Source: Oegoconia quadripuncta
Lineage: Eukaryota > Arthropoda > Insecta > Lepidoptera > Autostichidae
Reading direction: 5' to 3'
NCBI GenBank assembly: GCA_949316235.1
Contig: OX438748.1
Span: forward strand, 24,244,575-24,308,574
Length of the DNA: 64,000 bases
The position numbers were made by a program, and so were the translations under genes. Shown here one piece after another: positions 55,341 to 64,000 of the stretch. Position 1 is the first letter of the stretch; each line of letters opens with the position of its first letter. The notes beneath the pieces are model-generated. The model was given only the letters and a program-made list of their open reading frames with translations, did no database searches and had not been told where the DNA came from.

Positions 55341-56214
55341 CATTACCAAAAGAAAATAACACGACTAATCAAACCGCTCTGAGAAGCAGTTTTCAATAGC
55401 GGAAATATCAATCATACATACCGTACCGCCAAGGTATTCAGTTAAATTTTAACCGACTACCTACATAAAAATTACTTCCGTCCACAGTAAAAAAACATTG
55501 TATAATTAGCAGTGCCTAGCAATGGTGACACAATTTTTGAAACCGCTCGACAATTTGTGAATTGGACGTAATGCGTCTAGAAGGGTATAAACCTACCTTT
55601 TTATACCTGAGAATATCGTAATTGAGACGCGCACATTATTTAGTTCGCCGTCCTTTCCATTCCAACTACGGGTAGGGTTGCATGGAAGAGATGTCTTTAG
55701 AGCTAACCTCTGTTCTGTACATAATTCTAACTTCTTTCTTTGTTTGTTTCTTTTACAATAAAGAATTATATAAAAAAGGTTCATACAAAATTAGTGACGC
55801 TTCTAGTCCGCTCCCAAATATTATAAAATTGTATAAAATTATATGTTTTTTATTAAAAAAAGACTCATCGTAGATTTTTTGCGCCGCTTCTTTTCCTACA
55901 GATGATTTTCCTTTCCGAAGCAGTAGTTCAGATATACTGACTTACTAACTCCTTACAAACTAAATAGAACCGTATTTCTAGTATGATAACTATCAAAGTT
56001 AACCAATTTTTTATACGACTTCCATTCACTTCAAACTGCAGAAAAAGTAAAAATTTAGTATTGAACTACCCAATGCCAACGCTGCATTTTTATTTATTTT
56101 CCCAATTTAAAAAGAACATAAGTCGCATAAAGATTTTGATTAACTCTGATCTTTACCACATAATAAATACGGGTAAATTTAGCTTTTAAGGGAAATCGAT
56201 CTATGAACAAAACC
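55341..56214. other. Intergenic, nothing recognised
   Basis: AT-rich with chance frames. 55980-56190 resembles 31830-32040 ('ttaagattttgattaactctgatctttacc'-like wording), so at least one dispersed repeat of unknown type is present. Confidence 0.4.
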
Positions 56215-56870
56215 ACGTAACATAATACCTTATAGTGACAAAGTCAAAAACCTCGGGGTCATCTTTGATGGCCATCTGTCGTGGTCACCTCATATAAACG
56301 ACGTAAGCAGGCGCATGCATTACACCTTTCACTCTGAACTTCCTTCCTTTAAAAACTAAAATTATGCTTTCACAAACCCTTCTTCTCCCCATACTAGACT
56401 ACGCTGATGTATGAAGTACTTGGATGTGACTGAGGAGTTGCTAAATAAGCTTGAGCGCTTACAAAATCTTGCAATTCGTTTCATTTTCGGATTACGTAAA
56501 TATGACCATGTATCTGCGTTTCGCGCTCAGCTAAAATGGCTCCCCATCCGACTTCGGCGCAATGTGCACATCCTCTCCTTCCTATATAACATCCTCAAAA
56601 ATCCCAACTCTCCTGATTATCTGAGTTCCCGCTTTAATTTACTCCCCCCTCCTGATGCTCCTAGGCGATCCTGCATTACAAAAACACTTGCCTGTCCTAG
56701 AGCCACCACAAACTTTCTTTTTCACTCCTTTAGTGTTCAAGCAGCCATGATGTGGAATAAACTGCCAAAATTAATTCAGGATAGCCCTTCAATTGCAGTA
56801 TTTAAGAAAAGGCTACAAGAGCATTACCTCTCCCATCTTTCGTGATATTAGTATGTGTATGTAGGTTTAT
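56215..56870 (+). pseudogene. LINE reverse transcriptase thumb and C terminus, frameshifted
   Basis: Starts with a VKNLGVIFDGHLSWSPHIND-like stretch near 56240, breaks frame around 56340-56410, then is open for 144 codons (56411-56845): LLNKLERLQNLAIRFIFGLR, WLPIRLRRNVHILSFLYNIL, and ends KKRLQEHYLSHLS. Jockey/CR1-like order. The palm motifs are missing. Confidence 0.75.
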
Positions 56871-57114
56871 AGTATATATATATTTAAATTATGTTATGTA
56901 TATATTTCGCAGTAGGTATATGTAATTAACATAACGTTGTAACATAGTAAAAAACAATACACAAAGTGGAATTCAATTATTTTGATAATGTCAAGAAATC
57001 GTGCTTAATAAAGTGCAAAAATATTATGATACAGTGGCACAATTTAAGAGTTATTCAATATTTTAACTCAGATTTTGGCGTCACCTGTTACTGGAATTCT
57101 CATTTCTCATACGC

Positions 57115-57187
57115 AGGCTGCTTTACCTCCCACATAACCGTCTCGCCGTCCCCCAGGCGAGCGGTACGCGTAAAGCATTTCCCCGCG

Positions 57188-57218
<31 letters not shown>

Positions 57219-57228
57219 TGCTTTACCT
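57115..57228 (+). repeat. 87-bp retroposed insert with 14-bp target duplication
   Basis: AGGCTGCTTTACCT occurs at 57115-57128 and 57215-57228. Between them is a GC-rich 59-bp piece that can form a stem (CTCGCC / GGCGAG) and then a run of 28 A. This is a LINE-machinery insertion of the last bases of a transcript; the source is unknown. Confidence 0.85.
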
Positions 57229-57299
57229 ATAATTATAATATAAACATGATGCGAATACAAGAAATAAAGATAGACTTGCAGGGCACATGAGTCGCCTCC

Positions 57300-57620
57300 G
57301 AAAACTCAGTAATTCATTTAAATGGTGATGTATACGCTTTTTCAATAAGGTTCCTGTTGATATACAAAATCTTACTTTCAATAAATTTAAAGATACTATG
57401 AAACAGAAACTTATTAGGAAAGCATATTATAAAATATCAGATTATTTAGATGATAAACATTCATGGACATAACCAGCCCGTTCGCATAACCCAGGCTATT
57501 TCACAATTAATAATGAAATATTATTGTGCCTTTTTGTAATATAAAAACCATTTTTTTTAAAAGAGCAACCTCTTGAGTTTCTTGCTTGTTCTTCTCAGGG
57601 GAAAATTGCCTATTGAACAA
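57300..57620 (+). pseudogene. LINE C-terminal fragment and 3' UTR
   Basis: Reads FFNKVPVDIQNLTFNKFKDT then KQKLIRKAYYKISDYLDDKH before a stop near 57470. The 3' UTR contains 'tttcttgcttgttcttctca'. Sister copies are at 57895-58030 (minus) and 61985-62290 (plus). Confidence 0.6.
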
Positions 57621-57894
57621 GCAGTAGCTTTAAAAATGTTAAATCTGGCTATTTTAAGTAAACCTTTGGGTACCTACAAAATAAAGCATTTTTGATTTAA
57701 TACCAAAAAAAGTCCATAAATAGTGTCACCGACATATACAAGTCCAATAAGTACTTCAAAAAGAACTAGTTATTTAGACGCCCCGGACAAAAATCCAGAT
57801 CGGACCATTTTGCCCGCGAGGATAGAAAATACGGCATGTAAATGATATGCACAGTTTTTTTTGGTATACAAATATCACAATCAGAAATCAAATC

Positions 57895-58030
57895 AAAATA
57901 TTTTATTTCATAGGATAAAATTATCACTTGAAAACGTCACTATTAATATTACATTAAAATTTACTGCTCATTCACAAAGCTGACTCCCCAGAGAAGAACG
58001 AGGAAGAAACTCTAGGGTTGCTCTTTTAAC
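57895..58030 (-). repeat. LINE 3' UTR, minus copy
   Basis: Reverse complement of the 57550-57650 type ('agaagaacgaggaagaaact'). It lies in or just past the 3' UTR of CHMP4. Confidence 0.5.
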
Positions 58031-58464
58031 CAGATTATGGGTTGCAATTTGATAATTATATGAATAATAAGACAGCTATGTAACGCATAGGTAAAGCAGT
58101 CACTGCAAAATGAGGATTACAACACCACATGACGCCAGAATACACATTTAAAATACCTAATAACTCAAAGCTACAGTGACACAAATTCTTTCCTTGAGAA
58201 ATTGAACGTCGTGTCGTATCAGGTCAAGAGGTAGGCGGAGAGCAGACTCTCAAATTCTCCACCGACAAGAACATGACTGTTAAATAAGATGATGACGATG
58301 GACACTATTAAAGCACAATGGTCAATATGAAAATATCTGAATCCCACTTGTATTCTAGCATTATGGATGCAAAACAACGCAATGTTTCCTGATTGTGGAC
58401 GGAAGGACAACCGTTACAAATATCACAACATACAACTTATCCGGGTGACCGGTACGTGGCTAGT

Positions 58465-58508
58465 TTATGTTGCCCATGACTGAAGCTTCGCGTACTCCTC
58501 ATCGTCCT
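58465..58508 (-). CDS. CHMP4: CHMP4 exon 5 (C terminus)
   Basis: Acceptor CTTTTGCAG; encodes (E)DDEEYAKLQSWAT and TAA. This is the short amphipathic helix that in the family binds the Bro1 domain of ALIX. Confidence 0.92.
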
Positions 58509-61500
58509 CTGCAAAAGGAAATAATTAAATTCAAACCAAAAATAGAAATTCACAATGTTTATGGAGCTTGTAATTATAGTGTGGTTCTCTAGAGAGATGG
58601 GTTGGCTATGGGTCAGTCTATTCTTTCGCGTGCATAAACCACACAGCAAAAAAAAAAATACAGGAACTAAAAACAATGAAAGCTCACCAGTCTGCTTGGA
58701 TCGGCTCGGCTTGGGCTTGTCGTGGACGAGCTCGGATGAAGGTACGTCGGGAAGTTTGTCCGCGGGTACGTTGATGCCCAGCATCTCTTTGTCCAGATCC
58801 TCCTGCAAACAGAATTGATAATTTCAATAATTTATATATCAAAACAATAGCAATTATATTTTCTCTTGAACATAATTGCATACCACACTTAGGGATAAGT
58901 AAGTAGTTACTTATACCTATCAAAACGAAAGCGTTGGTCTCCAGACTTCCATATTAGGTGTTGTGCCATGGGAGTCGGTGTTCTTTTTCCTCATTTCACG
59001 GCTTAAACTTATATGCAGTAATAATTGTATTAGACACTAAAATCTTTTACCCTTAGCATGTACTTAAAGAAATATCAAAAAAACTAATATTTTCCAACTA
59101 TAATGCAGGTTTCCATTATAATGCAGGTATTAAAGAAGTATTTGGCCACTTTCAGAAGACTTTCGTGAAAGCTTTTGATCGGTCGCAATGTAAATGTATG
59201 GTGAAGACCAGTGACCAGTGGATGTCTTGTGGCTAATGTGATGATGATGACTCAAAGTGAAGCCTTTGATATTCGTTTTGGATATAACCACTAGTGATAT
59301 TCCCATGCGAGTGTATCCGTGCTTTGAAATGGGAAACAATTGGACCAGACTGTTTTCACATGAATGCAGTTGTTAAGTCAAATCGGTAGCTAACAGGCGT
59401 AGCTTAATAATGACAGGCGAATTTAGGGGAGTAAGCAGAACGCATTGCTACTTTAATTTTATGCGGCATCAAAGCAATCCAATAACATTAACACTACTCG
59501 TTCATACAAAATAGAAAATACAAAAATCTTTATTTCAGTCTAAAATAATAGTGACTATGAACAGTGGATGGAGTCAACCTAGTAAGCATAATAAGTATGC
59601 TTGTGGCAGGTGACCCCGCTCATCTTTATCGCTAGCTTACATTGACTTCTATCAGTGGAAACCTCTAATTGGCTTTCAGTTTCTTAGTTTAAGTGATAAT
59701 TTGAAAAAGAGCTGTTGGTTTTCCCAAGAATATAAAATAAAATAAAATAAATAATTAAAGTAACAATAAACAAAAGGCATAATTTAATAAGATGATAATG
59801 AGCGCTTTTGAGTAAGTGTGGATTTTGTATTTTGGTGTGAGTATGTGTGTGTATGTGTGTGTATGAGTGTGTATGTGTGTGTATGAGTGTGTATGAGTGT
59901 GTATGTGTGTGTATGTATGTGTATGAGTGTGTATGTGTGTGTATGAGTGTGTATGTGTGTGTATGAGTGTGTATGTGTGTATGAGTGTGTATGTGTGTGT
60001 ATGAGTGTGTATGTGTATATGAGTGTGTATGAGTGTGTATGATTATGTGTATCTGTTCATGTATTAGTAATCTGTACATAGTCATTGAATACATCCGAAC
60101 GAATGATGCTTGGCGTTTCACTACGTGATCGAATCGGGAATGAAGAAAGTCACTGACAGAACCCAGGGAATTAGTAAGTTGTAGTGGCAGTGGGCTATGT
60201 GCCCTAGCTCAAAGAACTGATGGCCGGTGGGACTCTGAAGTTCTAGAGTGAAAACCACACACCAGCAATCACAGCGTAGGATATCCTTTTTTTTAATTTA
60301 TTTTTTATGCACGACCACAATCACACCTGATGTGAAGTGAAGATGAGGTCGAAGGTGGGGGACTGGCTATCTTATCTCTGACAACCGGAACACAACAATG
60401 CTATTAACATTTTTGCTTGGCGGCAGATTTAGATAAGATGGTGGTAGCTAGCCAGGCGGACATTTAAAATGCCCTACCACCAACCAAACCGAGTACTTAA
60501 ACATGTACCCCGCTGGAGATCGAACCCGCGACCTCCGAATCGTAAACCCAATGTTGTTTACATTGAGCCACTGAGGCGGTCCCAAGGTGGATGGATGAAG
60601 GTCGAGTTAAGTCGCTTTAAACCAGTTGCTCAGGAAATTTATGGGCAGACTTATGTCCAGCAGTGGATGTCATGAGTAGAATGTCTCCGAATGATATACC
60701 TGTTCCAATTCCTCCAGCTCCTTCTCCAGCTCGTCCTCGTCGATGTCGTTGGGGAAGGCGACATTGTTTGAGATGGCGTCGGTGATCTCGCGCGATATGT
60801 CGTGTTGCTCCGCTATGTCGTCCATAATGTCGTGCACCTTGTCCACGTCGCTGTGGGTGAGATGGTTAATGAATAAATATATCCTTGGACATACACACAG
60901 CACCATCTAGTTCCGCACTATACCAAATGGTATCTATAATAAAAGTGGATACTTGCTTGATACATGCTTGCACATGATAAACATCTATAAATATATATTT
61001 TATTTTTTGATTTCAATACTGAGAAAAACTCGCTTAATCATGTAACATTACGGAAGATGCAAACTCAGAAAGCACTAATGAGTAACTAAGCCTGAATAAA
61101 CTAGATGTTCCCAGGCTTTGTCATCATTACCAAACTATGATGGCGCCAGAAGCTTGTTCACTTTTAATAGGTATCTGAATTAACTATAGAGAACTACTTT
61201 TAGTCATACTAACATATCCTTGTGAGCTTCTTTCATAGCTCTGGCTGCGTCGCGCATTGTTTGGAGGACTTGGGCGTTAGTGTTGGCGCCTTCTAGCGCC
61301 TCCCGCTGTGCCTCGATCTGTGTGAGGGTGCCGTCTATCTGCGTCAGCTGCTTCTCATAGCGCTTCTTACGCTTTAGCGCTGCAATGGCGGCTGAAATTT
61401 ACAAACTTATTTTTCATTACATAGATAGACATTAATGACGGACCACATATTTGGCTTAAATTACAAAATTTTATAAGATAACGCCAGACACAAACACTTT

Positions 61501-64000
61501 TTATTCGGAAACAAGCTAGAAAACTGCATTTTCATACTTCGCAATATGTACTGCAAAATTTCTTGAAAAGAGTGCATACCTACAGCACAAAGGTAGCCAT
61601 TTAACCAATATTTTGTTTCATGTAAATGTTATCACTACCTCCATACATATGTACTAAAAAATGTAAGTGAAACATTAAACTAATATATATTTTTTAAGTT
61701 TTTAAATATCAAAAAATCAATCAATTACTGAGACACCCTTTATATTCGATAGTGTCTTTCATGCATATTAGATTAAAAATTAATGATCAACTCTTAATGT
61801 TTGGAACACCCAAACACTAATGTATGGGATATATCTCTAACCACCCTATTTGGGACAAAGGTAGTGACATTAATGTATGATGTATATAAATTTTAATAAC
61901 ACATTTAGAAGTTGCAGAAGCGTTTGAAAATTTCTTCACCAACATACCCATTACAACTACAAATTCTCTAAATTCAAGTCCCACACTCGCTGAATTGCTA
62001 CTTCAACATATTGTTCTTTCAATAAATTTAAAGATACTATAAAACAAAAACTTATTAAAAAAACATATTATAAACTATCAGACTAGATGATATAATCCCT
62101 GGACATAACCAGCTCGTTCGCATGCCAGGCTAGTTCACAATGAATGATAAAATATTACTGTGCCTTTTTGTAACATAAAAACCTGTTTTTAAAAGAACAA
62201 CTCCTCGATTTTCTTGCTTGTTCTTTTTAGGGGAACATAGTCTGACTATTTTAAGCGCACCTACAAAATACAGCATTTAGACTTTGACTTCATTCTCTCC
62301 ACATGTCCAAACCTACCATTTTCAATATTTGTCACAATGTCTTCTTTCACACCACTTCTTCTTCTTCAATTTTGAGAGCTATGCTCTAGTCAGTGGAGTA
62401 ATTCCACGTCTCTCTACTTTCCGCCCTCGTTTTAACACCACATTGCTCCCTAATTACCCTATGCTGTCTAAAGTCACCTCACACATATTCTCTTCCACTT
62501 GCACTTGTTCCACTGCATTAATTCCATTTTCTTCATGCTCCTTCTGCCATACCCAGCATTAACTCCCATAAATCAGTGTTGGAATCAGCACTCCAATTAC
62601 ATATATATTATTACATGGTTTGTTGTGATTTTGAACATAAAAATCAATATGGTGGATCAGGACTATACCAAATGTTTCAAAAACAAAAATGTTTGTATTT
62701 GTAACGGAAACGAACCAGGCATACTAAAATATTTGCGGCTTATCTATTTATCAGTAATATAGAATAGTTACAGATCTAATGTGATAAAATAAATAATAAG
62801 TAAATTGTAAATTCAAAAATAAATGCTTATAAACATTATTACACCCCACTACCCCACTAAAACACATTAAGAGAGCACAAGACACATTATTCTATTTTAC
62901 ATATAACAGTGTTAAAAAGAAGTAATACTATTTAGTTTTACAAAATTTAACTTTTACAAAATTTAAATGTTATATCACTTCAGAATTCAGAGCTATGTGA
63001 CATACAGATGAGGCCTAAATTGGGTATGAACCCTAAAAATTATTAAAACTGATGATAATAATAATTAAAACATCAAGGAGTCTTTAGCTTAGTAGGCACG
63101 AATAGGTCACAAAAAATCCGTACTGGGTCAAAGTCGTATTCGGTATATGATCAGGCAAAAAATACAATTTCTGAGACTGGGCAGCAGCCGATCTCAGTTA
63201 TAACAAACAGGGGCTGCTGACAGTGTTGCTGCAGTCTCCGGTTGGTATGATTCCAAATATAGCTACAACAATTTGTTAAATCAGTTGCTTTGACATGTTG
63301 TGGGAGTCAGGATGTGAATTACATATTATCGCTCTGTAGTCAGCGTCATAATGGACTGTGGATGCACGGTGACACTATCACAGCTGTTCAGTATTAAGCT
63401 GTAGAAAAGGTCCTTTCACCAGTCTGAGAATGCATTTTTATGTCTGATAACATAATTAAACAAGTAAAATAATATTTGTAAAGCCACAAACATCTGTCTT
63501 TCAGAAAATGAAAAATTATGACATACATTTCTTTGTGATTGAAAAACAGATATGACTAATACACTAAATACAGTCATATAAATATATCACTACAATGATC
63601 TATATTCAGATATCATTGTAAATTTAGATATAAGTGAGACATATTTTGATTTATTAATAGTTACACATCAGGATAACGTGATGAAATGTTGTTGTAAATC
63701 ATTTAACACAAGGTCATGCCTTATAAACAACAAAAGGAAAATCCTGTGCGTCTATGGACAGGTCAAGTAGTGTAATTTTTGGAGGTACATACCAGTTAAG
63801 TAAGGATATATAATAAAATGTTACCTCTCTTATTCTTTGTGCCATTTTTCCTTGCCGTTTGTATTTCTAATTCGATTTTCTTCTCTAAAAAGTCCTGTTT
63901 CTTGACTAGCAATTCTTCAGTTTCACGTAATTTCTGTATCGCCTCAAGCGTGCTGGGACCCTTTTCCTCCTTTTTCCCACCGAATATTTTGCCAAGAAAA
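58465..64000 (-). CDS. CHMP4: CHMP4 (Snf7/shrub), ESCRT-III subunit, 5' end off window
   Basis: Exons: 63825-64000 (continues past the edge), 61214-61391, 60700-60850, 58688-58802, 58465-58508. They join with matching phases into 220 residues; with the two missing N-terminal codons about 222, the usual CHMP4 length. CHMP4/Snf7 is the main filament-forming ESCRT-III subunit on endosomes and other membranes and drives scission away from the cytosol. Seen: basic N-terminal FLGKIFGGKKEEKGPSTLEA, helix 1-2 hairpin (KLRETEELLVKKQDFLEKKI and AAIAALKRKKRYEKQLTQID), DVDKVHDIMDDIAEQHDISR, the acidic DEDELEKELEELEQ, and a C-terminal AKLQSWAT that matches the family's ALIX-binding helix. The Drosophila orthologue is shrub. 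Confidence 0.95.
58688..58802 (-). CDS. CHMP4: CHMP4 exon 4
   Basis: Encodes EDLDKEMLGINVPADKLPDV and PSSELVHDKPKPSRSKQT. Acceptor TCTGTTTGCAG, donor GTGAGC; phase 0 in, phase 1 out. The regulatory tail. Confidence 0.93.
58809..60179. other. CHMP4 intron 3 with LINE tail and microsatellite
   Basis: 59130-59245 contains a LINE end (CAGTGGATGTCTTGTGGC, then GATGATGATGAC). 59835-60045 is a GTGTATG/AGTGTGTATG microsatellite that yields a spurious His/Thr-rich minus frame. Confidence 0.6.
59835..60045. repeat. Compound microsatellite (GTGTATG(A/T)GT)n
   Basis: About 210 bp of interleaved GTGTGTATG and AGTGTGTATG units with a period of roughly 8-10 bp and many small length variants. Confidence 0.9.
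60180..60680 (+). pseudogene. RTE-like LINE 3' end split by a SINE
   Basis: 60180-60285 and 60585-60680 are consecutive parts of one LINE C terminus (the second part reads VAQEIYGQTYVQQWMS). Family A SINE (60291-60580, minus) is inserted between them. The LINE is therefore older than the SINE. Confidence 0.65.
60291..60580 (-). repeat. tRNA-derived SINE family A nested in a LINE
   Basis: Minus copy, with the tRNA-like head at its right end (GAGCCACTGAGGCGGT) and an interrupted poly-T tail. The body has a small deletion near 60355. Confidence 0.75.
60700..60850 (-). CDS. CHMP4: CHMP4 exon 3
   Basis: Encodes DVDKVHDIMDDIAEQHDISR, EITDAISNNVAFPNDIDEDE and LEKELEELEQ. Acceptor CATCTCACCCACAG, donor GTATAT; phase 2 in, phase 0 out. 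Confidence 0.93.
61214..61391 (-). CDS. CHMP4: CHMP4 exon 2 (helix 2 core)
   Basis: Encodes AAIAALKRKKRYEKQLTQID, GTLTQIEAQREALEGANTNA and QVLQTMRDAARAMKEAHKD. Acceptor AAATTTCAG, donor GTTAGT; phase 1 in, phase 2 out. Confidence 0.94.
61392..63824. other. CHMP4 intron 1 with LINE and dispersed repeats
   Basis: 61985-62290 is a LINE 3' fragment (plus) like 57300-57620. 62340-62580 shares 'cccagcattaactcccataa' and 'gtcagtggagtaattccacg' with 24200-24290 and 46975. The rest (62600-63824) is AT-rich and unique. Confidence 0.5.
63825..64000 (-). CDS. CHMP4: CHMP4 exon 1 (partial at right edge)
   Basis: 58 codons visible, beginning FLGKIFGGKKEEKGPS; the family starts MS before this, so only two codons are missing. 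Ends ARKNGTKNKR plus G before donor GTAACA. The basic N terminus inserts into membranes in Snf7 proteins. Confidence 0.93.

Noticed and set aside
59684..60121. 145-codon minus-strand His/Thr-rich ORF
   Set aside because: It translates the GTGTATG microsatellite and has no exon context.

Overview
The window looks like a piece of an insect nuclear genome, most probably a moth or butterfly. It is AT-rich, its genes are spread over short exons with canonical GT-AG introns, and it is full of tRNA-derived SINEs, 5'-truncated LINEs, MITEs and a mariner element, several with 3' ends that are common in Lepidoptera. There are no operons, CRISPR arrays or bacterial signals.

Four protein-coding genes can be supported. 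(1) PICK1, plus strand, 20630-38497: PDZ domain followed by an arfaptin-homology BAR domain. Nine core exons join into a 500-residue protein. Inside its 12-kb first intron I find four further exons (20875-20973, 23140-23196, 23289-23339, 26188-26283). All have good splice sites, all are phase 2 on both sides and all are multiples of three. They could add up to 101 residues in any combination before the PDZ domain. (2) CHMP4/shrub (ESCRT-III), minus strand, 58465-64000, five exons, lacking only its first two codons, which lie beyond the right edge. (3) A two-exon minus-strand gene (18684-19104) for a 107-residue predicted secreted protein with an RRRR site. (4) A two-exon minus-strand gene (40017-42576) for a 120-residue predicted secreted protein, with a TATA box and an arthropod initiator at ideal spacing. 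Genes 3 and 4 match no family I can name; both are visible only when short first exons are spliced on.

Layout: 1-18.5 kb is a repeat-rich gene desert (SINEs, Harbinger-like MITEs, a truncated LINE with a reverse transcriptase ORF at 11.6-12.6 kb, a CA microsatellite, and a 53-bp near-perfect palindrome at 16.5 kb). 18.7-19.1 kb holds the first small secreted gene. 20.6-38.5 kb is PICK1, whose introns carry a full-length mariner with an open 357-residue transposase inserted in a 121-bp tandem array, several LINE 3' ends, MITEs and SINEs. 40.0-42.6 kb is the second small secreted gene, tail-to-tail with PICK1. 43-58 kb is another repeat desert containing a 386-bp pentanucleotide satellite, LINE relics, MITEs and rearranged SINEs. 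58.4-64 kb is CHMP4.

The genes do not form a pathway. PICK1 and CHMP4 both act at membranes (BAR-driven trafficking of receptors, ESCRT-III-driven scission), but their proximity is probably incidental. Intron and exon boundaries are read by eye from splice consensus and protein-family knowledge; no transcript data or database search was available.
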